Positions 49,366-58,533 are shown, counted from the stretch's first letter. The stretch: 64,000 bases of DNA from an uncultured Pelagibacteraceae bacterium (GCA_902604175.1 CACKXR010000001.1:1-64000); one strand, 5' to 3'. The notes: a model not told the origin generated them from the letters alone. Numbers and translations: made by a program.

Positions 49366-51183
49366 TTACCCTCCTAATCCCGAAGCTAGATTTGTTTTTG
49401 TAACTCTATTCAAAATTAAAACCGATATCATAACTACCACGCCGATTATTAATATAGTTGCATTCGCCAACTGAGTATATCCAAAATCTAAAAATCTGAT
49501 TGATTGAGTTGTAAGTAGCTCTGTTCCTGGAGTTACTAACATGACAACTAAACTTAACTCTTTCATTCCTGTTATAAATGGAAGAATTATCGCAATTACA
49601 AGTGCAGATTTTTGTAATGGAGCTAATATTGAAACTATTCTTCTCCAAAAACCTGCGCCTAGTACCATACCAGCTTCCTCAGGTTCTGGTCCGACTTGCA
49701 TCATTGCTGAAATACCAGATCTTGATGCATAAGGTAAATAAGTTACTACCATTACCAAAATCAATAAGCTAATTGATCCATACAATGCAGGTATAGGTCC
49801 TCTGGCTACAGCAAATAAAGATAGGTAAGCTGCTGCAAATGCTAAGCCTGGCATTAAATAAGGTAAGAAAGATATCTGTCTTAAAAAACCAGATATTAAT
49901 GTTCCGGGCAAACGAACAACTGCATAACCAATTAGCAAACCTAATACACCACATATTATTGATGCAGATCCAGCAATAAGAAAACTGTTTTTAAGTGCTG
50001 TCAAAACTTCTGGACTTGTAAACATTCCAGGTTGGTCCATTCCTGGCACATTAACACCAGTCCAATACGCTAAACCAAAATTAGAAAACGAAAAATTACC
50101 TGGTTCTCTCATCAAAGTCGATAATGCTAAAACTACAAATGGTCCAAGAGCAGCTAATAAAAAAATTAGCCATGCGAATATTGTAGTTGGTGTTCTAAAT
50201 AGTCCTAATTTAGATGGTTGTCGTTTTATTCCCTTTCCTCCTACAGTTATAAATCTTTGCCACTTTCTTACTACCCAAATATCAACAAGTAGCAACATTA
50301 CACCTATTAAACTTAATACTATTGCTAGTACAGCAACAACACCTGACTCGTTTGATCTAACACTTGAATAAAGTGAGGTTGAAAGTAATGTATATTTAGC
50401 AGGTGTCCCTAATATGTATGGTGTAGCGAAGGTTCCTAAAGTTCTAGCAACTGTTAAAAGTAAAACTGACATAGTAGTTGGAATTAACAGTGGTAAAATA
50501 ATTTTCGTCCAAATAGTTTTTGTTTTTGCTCCTAGAGTTGAAGCAACTTCTTCTAACTGTATATCTATTTTACTAAGTGCACTTGAAAATAGAAGAAATG
50601 CAAATGGAAAGTAACTTAATGCCATACAAATAGAAATTGGTAGTGGTCCATATGCAAGCCAATCTGGAGGCGTAAATCCAAAAGATTCTAACATACCAGG
50701 TGGGCCACTTATTTTTCTATTTTTAAACATTGTAAGCCATGCTGTAGCCATAGCTTGTGAAGGAAGCATGTAAGGAATAATTAATAAAAATCCTAAATAT
50801 CTTCTTCCAAAAATATTAGTGCTAGTAACTAATGAGGCCAAAATTAATCCCAATGCTAAAGCAATTAAAGTTGCGAAAAAAGATACAGTTATAGAGTTTT
50901 TTAAAGGTGTCCAAAAGATTTTTTCACTTATCGATGAAGTAAAAACCCTGTCTATGTACTTATAAGTAAACGCTCCATCTTTTCCTCCTGATAACATTGC
51001 GTCCATCATTGTTAAGGATACAGAGTTAGAAAAAATTGAAATTATTGGTGCAATAACAAGATAAGTTAAAATTATAACAAGAATTAAACCAATTATAAAA
51101 CTTGGTTGTAGTAATAACCGTGAAATTTTTATCTTAATACGAATTAGTAAGGAATTTTGATTTGTTGTATTTAAAGAAACCAA
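49366..51183 (-). CDS. ABC transporter permease, fused double-domain (FbpB/ThiP type)
   Basis: The 605-aa protein consists of two homologous permease domains in one chain, about twelve transmembrane helices. Each has an EAA-like cytoplasmic loop (first half EEVASTLGAKTKTIWTKIILP, second half EEAGMVLGAGFWRRIVSILA in 20-residue windows) that docks the ATPase. This fused form is typical of ferric-iron (FbpB/SfuB), thiamine (ThiP) and 2-aminoethylphosphonate transporters. Located between ATPase and binding-protein genes, separated from the latter by 65 bases with a strong hairpin. Confidence 0.93.
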   Translation of the reverse strand: MVSLNTTNQNSLLIRIKIKISRLLLQPSFIIGLILVIILTYLVIAPIISIFSNSVSLTMMDAMLSGGKDGAFTYKYIDRVFTSSISEKIFWTPLKNSITVSFFATLIALALGLILASLVTSTNIFGRRYLGFLLIIPYMLPSQAMATAWLTMFKNRKISGPPGMLESFGFTPPDWLAYGPLPISICMALSYFPFAFLLFSSALSKIDIQLEEVASTLGAKTKTIWTKIILPLLIPTTMSVLLLTVARTLGTFATPYILGTPAKYTLLSTSLYSSVRSNESGVVAVLAIVLSLIGVMLLLVDIWVVRKWQRFITVGGKGIKRQPSKLGLFRTPTTIFAWLIFLLAALGPFVVLALSTLMREPGNFSFSNFGLAYWTGVNVPGMDQPGMFTSPEVLTALKNSFLIAGSASIICGVLGLLIGYAVVRLPGTLISGFLRQISFLPYLMPGLAFAAAYLSLFAVARGPIPALYGSISLLILVMVVTYLPYASRSGISAMMQVGPEPEEAGMVLGAGFWRRIVSILAPLQKSALVIAIILPFITGMKELSLVVMLVTPGTELLTTQSIRFLDFGYTQLANATILIIGVVVMISVLILNRVTKTNLASGLGG

Positions 51184-51205
51184 TTTAACCTCTATTAAAA
51201 TTTAT

Positions 51206-51231
51206 AAGGCGGTGTAAGATTACACCGCCTT
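51206..51231 (-). terminator. Strong intergenic hairpin between binding-protein and permease genes
   Basis: AAGGCGGTGT pairs with ACACCGCCTT (10 bp, six GC) around a six-base loop. In the transcript, moderately U-rich sequence follows. Placed after the binding-protein gene, it probably acts as a partial terminator or 3' stabiliser so that the binding protein is made in excess over the membrane parts. Confidence 0.65.
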
Positions 51232-51248
51232 AATATTAAGCTTACTTA

Positions 51249-52361
51249 TTAATTACTATGTTTAATCCAAAAATCCATTAGATCAGCTCTACGATTGGCA
51301 ACATTAGTATTATTTGAAACTAATAAAGTACCTTTCCAAGACTCAGCTGTTGGATATGGGTTATCAGGACTTGACCCTAGAGATGAGTTAGATGAATAGG
51401 CTCCTACTACACCAACCCATGGATTTGCACCTTCCTGTGTAAGCACATAATATGCAAGTAATCTAGCTGCATTTGGATGCGGAGATCCTTTTACAATTTG
51501 CATGTATGTAGGCTGATTTAAACCCTTAAACGGATCTACTTCACATAAAGCTAATGCTAAATTTTTCTTAGCATTTTCTCTATGACGTCCTAAAGAGTAA
51601 ATTCCAATAGGAGCTTTACTTTGACCTTTAGTTCCGACAGCGACCGCTATTTCATAGTCTTCATTATATAAAACAGGATTGTTTTTTGCTAATCTTTTAA
51701 CAAACTCTAACCCTGCATTTGCTTCTGTAACTTTTAGATCTTTTCCATAATGTTTTTTGTAAGATGCAGCTAATTCATCTGATCTGTCTTCCATTGCTGA
51801 AAACATTTGAATCATCGAAGATGCTATACGTGGATCCCACATATGAAATCTTCCAGCCCAATCTTTTTCAGTCAATTGCCACAATGATTTAATTGGACAA
51901 CTATTTCCGTAAGTTTCAGAATTATAACCAATTACAAAAGGCTGCCACAGATATATTAGTGGTTTACTGCTGTCAGCAGGAATATCTTTAGCAACATAAG
52001 GTGGCACATAATTTTCAACCATTCCTTTTGGAGTTAGAACAGTGTCTAAAAACGGTCCATCATCATAGCCAACTAAATCGACTATTACATTTCCTGAAGT
52101 AACTTCCCTAACAATTCTTTCAGTCATTTCAGAGTCTTTCATTTTAGTTGCATTAACTTTAATTCCGTATTTTGCTTCGAAAGCTGCAGCAACTTTTTTA
52201 CCCATACGGCTTGAGTGCCAATATGTGTTTACTTCTCCTTCTTTTTGAGCAGCCGCAATCAATTCATCTAAAGTCATTGCAAATGAAACAACTGGCTGAA
52301 GTAATAAGGTCAGTCCAAAAAAGAATGAAGTAATTAAACTAATAATTTTTTTCCTAGTCAT
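51249..52361 (-). CDS. Periplasmic substrate-binding protein, Fbp-like (extracellular solute-binding family 1)
   Basis: The 370-aa product has a signal peptide (MTRKKIISLITSFFFG..., cleavage after SFA). The mature protein begins MTLDELIAAAQKEGEVNTYW, a pattern typical of FbpA-like family 1 binding proteins. The paired tyrosines of ferric-binding proteins are not obvious at the usual place: a YY occurs in a C-terminal helix (RLLAYYVLTQEG) where other family members have hydrophobic residues. Iron is therefore a reasonable but unproven substrate; an organic anion is possible. A strong Shine-Dalgarno (GGAGGA) and a good promoter precede it. Confidence 0.9.
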   Translation of the reverse strand: MTRKKIISLITSFFFGLTLLLQPVVSFAMTLDELIAAAQKEGEVNTYWHSSRMGKKVAAAFEAKYGIKVNATKMKDSEMTERIVREVTSGNVIVDLVGYDDGPFLDTVLTPKGMVENYVPPYVAKDIPADSSKPLIYLWQPFVIGYNSETYGNSCPIKSLWQLTEKDWAGRFHMWDPRIASSMIQMFSAMEDRSDELAASYKKHYGKDLKVTEANAGLEFVKRLAKNNPVLYNEDYEIAVAVGTKGQSKAPIGIYSLGRHRENAKKNLALALCEVDPFKGLNQPTYMQIVKGSPHPNAARLLAYYVLTQEGANPWVGVVGAYSSNSSLGSSPDNPYPTAESWKGTLLVSNNTNVANRRADLMDFWIKHSN

Positions 52362-52391
52362 TTTTCCTCCATAGTTAAAGTATAATCAAAA

Positions 52392-52420
52392 ATATTATCT
52401 AGATAAAAGGCATGATACAA
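52392..52420 (-). promoter_or_regulatory. Predicted promoter of the Fbp-like ABC operon
   Basis: On the minus strand TTGTAT (52415-52420) and TAATAT (52392-52397) are 17 bases apart, about 31 bases before the ATG. The GGAGGA ribosome-binding site follows at 52370-52365. No clear Fur-box palindrome was found by eye. Confidence 0.55.
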
Positions 52421-52507
52421 GCTATTTGTAAGCATTCTTAACTAGACAAATAGATCTGTATTATTTAGTTTTTCGATAATTAAACTGTAAATTGTATTAA
52501 TATTCTA

Positions 52508-53284
52508 ATGTCAAATAAATCTGAATTAGTAAAAATATTTGAGAGTGCTGCTAGAGAGGCTGGGAAATTAATCAAAAAAGAATTTGGGAAAGTTACTGAG
52601 TCAAAAGTTCAATCAAAAGATTTAGGAGATTTCGTTACGAATACTGATTTGGAAACTGAGAATATCTTACTTAATATATTAAAAAAATATTTTCCAAACT
52701 CATCATATTTAACAGAGGAGTCTGATCCATTTAAAGGTAACGATGAAACTATAGTTATTGATCCAATTGACGGAACTATTAATTTTATTCATGGAATACC
52801 TTCTATAGGAATAGTAATTGCTAGAGTTCACAAAGAAGAAATTACCGATGGAATTATATTTAATCCGGTGTCTGATGAGTTATTTTTTGCAACTAAAGAT
52901 AAAGGTGCTTGGTGTAATAATGAAAAATTGATGGTATCTCAGAATAAAGAAATTGCCAACTGTTTAATTGGAGCAACAATTCCACATGCTAATCGTGGAT
53001 ACGAAAATTATTTAAATGAGATTGATAATGTTGCCAAAAAATGTGCTGGATTTAGATGCACAGGTTCAGCAGCAATTGATCTTAGTTTAGTAGCAAGTGG
53101 AAAAACTGATGCTTTTTATCAAAGAAATCTAAAATTATGGGATATGTGTTCAGGAGTTTTAATTGTTAAGGAAGCCGGAGGATTGGTTACCCAACCAAAT
53201 GGTAATGAATGGACAATTAACTCAACTGACATACTCGCATCTAATGGGTTTATACATGAAAAAGTTCAAGTTAACTTTAAATAA
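52508..53284 (+). CDS. Inositol-monophosphatase-family phosphatase (SuhB-like)
   Basis: A Mg2+-dependent, Li+-sensitive type phosphatase of 258 aa. The metal ligands are in TEESD, DPIDGTINF and the C-terminal WDMCSGVLIVKEAGG, the three IMPase signatures. Family members hydrolyse inositol-1-phosphate, histidinol phosphate, 3'-phosphoadenylate or fructose-1,6-bisphosphate; sequence alone does not decide. It is divergent from the Fbp-like operon and lies upstream of the glucosylglycerate genes, but a 194-base gap makes co-transcription uncertain. Confidence 0.9.
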   Translation: MSNKSELVKIFESAAREAGKLIKKEFGKVTESKVQSKDLGDFVTNTDLETENILLNILKKYFPNSSYLTEESDPFKGNDETIVIDPIDGTINFIHGIPSIGIVIARVHKEEITDGIIFNPVSDELFFATKDKGAWCNNEKLMVSQNKEIANCLIGATIPHANRGYENYLNEIDNVAKKCAGFRCTGSAAIDLSLVASGKTDAFYQRNLKLWDMCSGVLIVKEAGGLVTQPNGNEWTINSTDILASNGFIHEKVQVNFK

Positions 53285-53292
53285 TTTATTAA

Positions 53293-53326
53293 TTTATCCC
53301 TTTGACTTCTAGTCAGCTTCTAGTTT
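53293..53326. repeat. Imperfect 34-bp direct repeat, copy 2
   Basis: 30 of 34 bases match 48282-48315. On the minus strand it would still encode LKLEAD and stop, the same C-terminus as the ABC ATPase at 48.3 kb, so it may be a relic of a second copy of that gene's 3' end. It lies just after the IMPase-family gene. Confidence 0.55.
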
Positions 53327-53478
53327 CAGTAAATTAATTAAGCCTTGTTTTTCAATCTAAATTTAAAGCTAAATTAAAGAAATGGATGTAAAAAATATTA
53401 AAAACATTAAAATTAGAATATCTAAGTAGGACAAAATTAAAGATGAATAAATATCTTTTATAATTATGATTATAAATA

Positions 53479-53682
53479 ATGAAAAAAGATACTATTAAAT
53501 CTCACTTAAAAAAAAAAGCGCAATCAAAGCTCGCTTTATCAATTAGCTTGTTTATTGCACTCTTAACCTCAACTGGATACATCTTTAATTCAAAAGGAAT
53601 AATTTTTCTATTCTATATTTCTTGTTTTGTATTTCTCTACAATTTAGTAATCCACTTCTTATTAGAAAAATTTGATATTTAA
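53479..53682 (+). CDS. Small two-span membrane protein, unknown
   Basis: A 67-aa product with a basic N-terminus (MKKDTIKSHLKKKAQSK) and two hydrophobic helices at about 18-35 and 42-62. I recognise no family. It is followed after two bases by another small membrane ORF, and 190 bases later by the phosphoglycerate-sugar phosphatase gene. The 53285-53478 stretch before it holds only the short repeat and no supportable gene. Confidence 0.55.
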   Translation: MKKDTIKSHLKKKAQSKLALSISLFIALLTSTGYIFNSKGIIFLFYISCFVFLYNLVIHFLLEKFDI

Positions 53683-53684
53683 TA

Positions 53685-53831
53685 ATGATTAAAACACTCA
53701 TTAAATTAAAAATATTAAAATTTATACTAATTGGTGGTGTATCAGCAGCTTATATTTTTAAGAGATATTGTGATCAAAAAAATAAATTAAAAAGTAAAAA
53801 AGAAAAAAAACCTTTACTTATTACTCGTTAA
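53685..53831 (+). CDS. Very small membrane protein, unknown
   Basis: The 48-aa product has one short hydrophobic helix (ILKFILIGGVSAAYIFKRY, about residues 10-28) and a strongly basic Lys-rich tail. It starts two bases after the preceding small ORF. The spacing and matching composition suggest a small operon, but chance cannot be excluded at this length. Confidence 0.45.
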   Translation: MIKTLIKLKILKFILIGGVSAAYIFKRYCDQKNKLKSKKEKKPLLITR

Positions 53832-53872
53832 AATTTTTGTGTACGTTTTAATTCATATTAATTTATTTAAAA

Positions 53873-54676
53873 ATGAAGAAAATTTATAAAATATTAATAT
53901 TTACTGATCTTGATGGCTCTCTCCTTCATAGAGACACATTTGAATTTGATCTAATAAAAGATTATCTCAAACAGTTACTATCTAGAGGTATTTTTATAAT
54001 ACCTAACACAAGTAAAACAGAAAAAGAGATGTTAGAATTTAATAATGAGCTAGGCACGAGTTTACCACATATTGCTGAAAATGGTGCGGTTATAAAAGGT
54101 TTAGATTTACTAAACTCTAATTTACCTAAAGAATTAATCCTAAGTAAAGAAAAAGATAATCTGATAAAAATTTTTGAAAATTCAGTTCCATTAAATTTAC
54201 AAAATAAATGTAGATGGTTATCTGAAATGGATAAAAAAAAACAAAGTTTAATTTTTGGTTTAAAAGATGAAAAACTTAAAATGGCTTTAGATCGAAAATA
54301 CACTATTCCTTTTATATTTGAGGGAACAAAAAATGAAAAAAAAGAATTATCTAAAGTAATTAAAAAAAGTGGTTTAGCTTTACAAGAAGGTGGTAGGGTT
54401 ATTAATTTAACAGATAAAGTAAATAAAGCTAAAGCACTTCAAGTATTTGTTAGATTTTTTAAAAAAAATAATACAGATGTAAAAACAATAGCAGTTGGTG
54501 ATAACTATAACGATTTAGATATGCTAAAAATTAGCGATTTTCCTTGCTTAGTATTCAATGATAAATTTACACTTGATGAAATTCCTATTAAAAACTTGAT
54601 AATAACAAATAAGCCATCTCCTGAGGGCTGGGCAGATGTGATCAAAACAGCTCTGGTTAAAATTAATAAAAATTAA
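53873..54676 (+). CDS. gpgP: HAD phosphatase, glucosyl/mannosyl-3-phosphoglycerate phosphatase type
   Basis: A 267-aa HAD hydrolase of the Cof/MPGP subfamily. The nucleophile motif FTDLDGSLLH has catalytic Asp12 and Asp14. Motif II is PNTSKTEKEM, and the C-terminal metal motif is AVGDNYNDLDML. The HIAENGAVI block is typical of mannosyl-3-phosphoglycerate phosphatases (MpgP/YedP). The next gene is glucosyl-3-phosphoglycerate synthase, so I infer that it removes the phosphate from glucosyl-3-phosphoglycerate to give glucosylglycerate. The enzyme family is known to accept both sugars. Confidence 0.85.
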   Translation: MKKIYKILIFTDLDGSLLHRDTFEFDLIKDYLKQLLSRGIFIIPNTSKTEKEMLEFNNELGTSLPHIAENGAVIKGLDLLNSNLPKELILSKEKDNLIKIFENSVPLNLQNKCRWLSEMDKKKQSLIFGLKDEKLKMALDRKYTIPFIFEGTKNEKKELSKVIKKSGLALQEGGRVINLTDKVNKAKALQVFVRFFKKNNTDVKTIAVGDNYNDLDMLKISDFPCLVFNDKFTLDEIPIKNLIITNKPSPEGWADVIKTALVKINKN

Positions 54677-54687
54677 TATCATGATCT

Positions 54688-55908
54688 ATGAGTGAATTTT
54701 CACAAAATGGAATAATTTCAACGCTTCATGATTTTGGAACAAAGTCTTTAGAGCAAATTGAAAAAGAGCTTTTAGGTTTCTCTAAAGAGAGAAAAATGGA
54801 ACTTATTTTACCATGTCTTTATTCAGAATTAAAAGGTGATGCATTGCCAAAGATTGTAGGGGAGATAAGTAAAACTAACTACATTCACCACATAATAATA
54901 GGTTTAGATCAAGCAAGTGAAGCACAGGCAAGAAGAGCATGGACTTTTTTTGAAAAATTAGAAACTCCATTTACTATTCTGTGGAATGATGGACCTAATT
55001 TAAAAAAATTAGACAAAGAATTACAAAAAAAAGGATTGGCACCGAACGAACAAGGAAAAGGGAGAAACGTTTGGTATTGCATAGGAATGTCTATTGCAAG
55101 AGATAGTGCCAGATCTGTTGCATTACATGATTGTGATATTAAGACTTATGACAGGAGGATGTTGGCAAAATTATTTTATCCAGTTGTAAATCCCCTTTTT
55201 AATTTTGAATTTTGTAAAGGATATTATCCTCGAGTGGCTGATAATAAAATGAATGGACGTGTAGCAAGACTTTTAGTATTTCCTTTATTAAATGCCTTGG
55301 AAAAAACTATTGGCAAAAGTGATTATTTAGATTTTATGAAGTCATTTAAGTATCCACTAGCAGGTGAGTTCTCGTTTAGAAGAAATATTTTACCTGAACT
55401 TAGAATTTCATCAGATTGGGGTATAGAAATTGGAATTTTGTCAGAAATGCAAAGAAATTTTTCACCTCAAAATATTTGCCAGGTAGATCTAGCAGATACT
55501 TACGATCATAAGCACCAAGATTTATCTCTAGACGATGAAAAGAAAGGTTTATCAAGAATGTCTATTGATATTATTAAAACCTTTATCAAAAAATTAGCTA
55601 CACAAGGTCATTCTTTTAGTAGGGAACAATTAAGATCATTAAAAGCAACCTATTACAGATCTGCTTTAGATCTTATAGATGCTTACAGGGCTGATGCTGA
55701 AATAAATGGTTTAAAATTTGACTCTCACACTGAAGAAAAAGCAGTTGAGTTATTTTCTAGTAACATAATTCGAGCTGGAGAGGATTTTTATCTAAACCCA
55801 ATGGATGCTCCTTTTATTCCTACTTGGAGTAGAGTTAAAAGTGCTATACCAGATTTTTTAATTAGATTGGAAAAAGCTGTTAATGAAGATAACAGACAAT
55901 ATCTTTAA
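54688..55908 (+). CDS. gpgS: Glucosyl-3-phosphoglycerate synthase
   Basis: A 406-aa retaining GT-A glycosyltransferase of the GpgS (GT81) type, which transfers glucose from an NDP-glucose to 3-phosphoglycerate. Family features are ILPCLYSEL early, the GKGRNVWYCIG segment and the metal-binding DxD in LHDCDIKTY. The acceptor-side region KYPLAGEFSFRR precedes SDWGIEIGIL and the typical C-terminal RAGEDFYLNPMDAPFIPTW. Eleven bases after the phosphatase gene. This pair makes the compatible solute glucosylglycerate. Mannosyl-type synthases (GT55) look different. Confidence 0.92.
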   Translation: MSEFSQNGIISTLHDFGTKSLEQIEKELLGFSKERKMELILPCLYSELKGDALPKIVGEISKTNYIHHIIIGLDQASEAQARRAWTFFEKLETPFTILWNDGPNLKKLDKELQKKGLAPNEQGKGRNVWYCIGMSIARDSARSVALHDCDIKTYDRRMLAKLFYPVVNPLFNFEFCKGYYPRVADNKMNGRVARLLVFPLLNALEKTIGKSDYLDFMKSFKYPLAGEFSFRRNILPELRISSDWGIEIGILSEMQRNFSPQNICQVDLADTYDHKHQDLSLDDEKKGLSRMSIDIIKTFIKKLATQGHSFSREQLRSLKATYYRSALDLIDAYRADAEINGLKFDSHTEEKAVELFSSNIIRAGEDFYLNPMDAPFIPTWSRVKSAIPDFLIRLEKAVNEDNRQYL

Positions 55909-56005
55909 TTATCCAAAGACAATTTTGTGAAAAAATTTTTCTAATTGATATACCTGATTTATTAAAATAAATTAATCTACATCATTAAAATAATTGATAT
56001 GAGAG

Positions 56006-57061
56006 ATGGCAAACATACAATTTAAAGGAATTCATAAATCCTTTGGTTCAAATAAGATAATTTCAGATTTTAATTTAAAAGGTAAAGAAGATGAATTTCT
56101 TGTTTTAGTTGGACCATCAGGATGTGGAAAATCAACATTATTAAGAATGATTGCTGGCCTTGAGAAAATTGATAATGGCGAAATATTTATAAATGATCAA
56201 AAGATAAACGAACTTCATCCCTCAAAGCGGCAAACTGCTATGGTATTTCAATCTTATGCACTTTATCCGCACATGAGTGTATTTGAAAATATGTCATTCG
56301 GATTAAAAATTGAGAAGAGACCAAAAGAGGAAATTGCTTCAAAAGTAAAGGAAGCTGCAAAGATTTTAAAAATAGAAGAGCTTTTAGATAGACGTCCAAA
56401 AGAATTATCTGGTGGGCAAAGGCAAAGAGTTGCAATCGGTAGAGCAATAACTAGAAATCCAAAGATATTTCTTTTTGATGAACCTTTGTCCAATTTAGAT
56501 GCAGCTCTAAGAGCTGAAATGAGAGTTGAAATATCAAAGCTGCACAATCAAATAAAAACTAATATGATTTATGTAACGCATGATCAGGTGGAAGCAATGA
56601 CCTTAGCTGACAGAATAGTAATACTTAATAATGGAAATATTGAACAAGTTGGGACCCCTGATGAAATATATAATAATCCTTCTAATATTTTTGTAGCTCA
56701 ATTTATTGGTACACCAAAAATGAATATATTGGAAATTAGTGAGGAAAATATGATTTCAGAAAATATATTAAAATTATTTGGCTTAGAAATTAAATTTAAT
56801 AATATTAAATTTGAAAAAACTAAACACTATATTGGAATTAGACCTGAGCATTTAAAATTTAACCAAAAAAGTGATTTTACTTTTAATCCAGAAATAGAGT
56901 TAATTGAAAATCTTGGTAATGAAAAAATTATTTACCTCAAAAAAGATAAGGACCAATTAAATGCAAAAATTTCAAGCAACACGGAGATTTCAAATAAAAT
57001 TGGTTTCAATCTTCAGGATTTATTAATCTTTGATAAGAATAAAATTAGAATTAAACTTTAA
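56006..57061 (+). CDS. Sugar-type ABC transporter ATP-binding protein (UgpC/MalK-like)
   Basis: A 351-aa ATPase with Walker A GPSGCGKST, signature LSGGQRQR, Walker B IFLFDEPLSNLDA and switch VTHDQVEAMTLADR. A C-terminal TOBE-type domain contains the typical IGIRPEHL. CUT1-family sugar, glycerol-phosphate and osmolyte importers use such ATPases. It begins about 100 bases after gpgS, and the binding protein and two permeases follow, so it belongs to the same importer. Confidence 0.94.
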   Translation: MANIQFKGIHKSFGSNKIISDFNLKGKEDEFLVLVGPSGCGKSTLLRMIAGLEKIDNGEIFINDQKINELHPSKRQTAMVFQSYALYPHMSVFENMSFGLKIEKRPKEEIASKVKEAAKILKIEELLDRRPKELSGGQRQRVAIGRAITRNPKIFLFDEPLSNLDAALRAEMRVEISKLHNQIKTNMIYVTHDQVEAMTLADRIVILNNGNIEQVGTPDEIYNNPSNIFVAQFIGTPKMNILEISEENMISENILKLFGLEIKFNNIKFEKTKHYIGIRPEHLKFNQKSDFTFNPEIELIENLGNEKIIYLKKDKDQLNAKISSNTEISNKIGFNLQDLLIFDKNKIRIKL

Positions 57062-57189
57062 TACAACTTTAAATTGATGAAACTTAATTTTTTAATAAAT
57101 ACGATAATAATTTATATAAATCAGTATTAATCAAATATTTGCGACATCCTATCAAATATAGTAGTTTTTAAAAAAATCTAGGAGGGGAA

Positions 57190-58518
57190 ATGAAAAATAT
57201 ATTAAAAATATTTTGCATAATATCATTATTCATTACAAGTACAGTTTATGCAGATATTAAATTTTGGACTACAGAAGTGCAACCTGCTCGAATGGCTAAG
57301 CAAGAAGAAATGGCTAAAGCTTTTGAGGCTAAAACAGGTATCAAAGTTGATGTAATTCCAATTGAGGAAAAAGATCTTGGCACTAGAGCAACTGCAGCTG
57401 CAGCGGCTGGTGATTTACCAGATGTGATTTATCATACTTTACAATATGTCTTACCTTGGGCTGAGGCTGGAATTTTAGATGTTGATGCTAATAACGCTGT
57501 GGTTAAAGCACTTGGCAAAAATACTTTTGCTCCAGGAGCTCTAAACATGGCTAAGTCAGGATCGAAAATTGCTGCTGTTCCTGTTGATGGATGGACACAG
57601 ATGGTCGTTTATAGAAAGGATCTTTTTGAAAACGCTGATCTAGAGCCACCAACAAGTTACGCTAACATTGTCAAAGCTGTTGAAAAATTATCAAAAGTAA
57701 ATGGTGTGTTTGGTTTTGTAGCAGCAACTAAAACTGATGAGAATTTTATGAGTCAAGTTTTAGAACATGTTCTTTTAGCAAATGGAGTTAATGTTGTTAA
57801 AAAAGGTGGTATCAAGAAGCAAGGTAAAAAATTAAAAGAAGCATTAGAGTTTTATAAAGTCATCGCGAAGGCAAGTCCTCCTGGTGAACTTTATTGGAAG
57901 CAATCAAGAGCACTTTATTTTGCTGGGAAGACACCAATGATAATTTGGTCTCCATTTATTATGGACGAGCTTGCAGGTTTAAGAGACTCCGCTCCACCTA
58001 CCATAAATAGTGATCCCACATCACCTGAATTAGCGTCTAAAACTGGTTTTATAACTAATTTTAGTGGACCGAGTAATAAAAAAGGTGCGGCATGGGCTGA
58101 CATTAGATACTTCGGTATAACAGCTGATGCAGATACTGATGAAGCAAAACAATTTATCATGTACTCAATGGACGAAGGTTATACAAGTACCTTATCAATC
58201 GCTCCAGAAGGCAAATTTCCAGTAAGAAGAGGAAATTCAAGCGATCCTGAAGCATTTACAAAAGCCTGGAGCAAACTGCCAGTTGGTGTTGATAGAAAAG
58301 CTCCTTTGTCAGATCTGTATGACCCTGATGTTATTAATAACATTGTTGCTGGTTTAGATACCGCAAATAGATGGGGAGTTAAAGAAGGTGAGCTATCAAG
58401 AGCATCTAAAATTATTAATTCACAATTCATAAATAGAATCACAAGAGAATATATTGATGATGAAATTTCAGTTGATGAAGCAGTAGATAAAATAAATGCT
58501 GGATTAGCTAGTTTCTAA
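57190..58518 (+). CDS. Periplasmic sugar-type substrate-binding protein
   Basis: A 442-aa CUT1-type binding protein with a signal peptide (MKNILKIFCIISLFITS..., cleavage after VYA). It has the family pattern AFEAKTGIKVDVIPIEEKD and RATAAAAAGDLPDVIYHTLQ (the MalE/UgpB-like first lobe), and a GDQP-free but Trp-rich cleft (VDGWTQMVVYRKDL). It is preceded by a strong Shine-Dalgarno GGAGGGG at 57181-57187. The gene is followed at once by a terminator-like hairpin. Flanked by gpgS and a GH63 glycosidase, so glucosylglycerate or a related glucoside is the predicted ligand; this is inference. Confidence 0.92.
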   Translation: MKNILKIFCIISLFITSTVYADIKFWTTEVQPARMAKQEEMAKAFEAKTGIKVDVIPIEEKDLGTRATAAAAAGDLPDVIYHTLQYVLPWAEAGILDVDANNAVVKALGKNTFAPGALNMAKSGSKIAAVPVDGWTQMVVYRKDLFENADLEPPTSYANIVKAVEKLSKVNGVFGFVAATKTDENFMSQVLEHVLLANGVNVVKKGGIKKQGKKLKEALEFYKVIAKASPPGELYWKQSRALYFAGKTPMIIWSPFIMDELAGLRDSAPPTINSDPTSPELASKTGFITNFSGPSNKKGAAWADIRYFGITADADTDEAKQFIMYSMDEGYTSTLSIAPEGKFPVRRGNSSDPEAFTKAWSKLPVGVDRKAPLSDLYDPDVINNIVAGLDTANRWGVKEGELSRASKIINSQFINRITREYIDDEISVDEAVDKINAGLASF

Positions 58519-58533
58519 TAATTTAAATTAATT

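Noticed and set aside
48298..52361. Calling the ABC system definitively ferric-iron specific
   Set aside because: Architecture fits, but the binding-site tyrosines and a Fur box are not visible, so the substrate is left open.
53285..53478. Additional small gene in the gap after the IMPase-family gene
   Set aside because: Only a 15-codon frame is present; apart from the 34-bp repeat I see nothing supportable.
54688..55908. Mannosyl-3-phosphoglycerate synthase instead of the glucosyl enzyme
   Set aside because: Mannosyl synthases are of the GT55 type; the motifs here match GT81 GpgS. The phosphatase subfamily alone does not distinguish the two.
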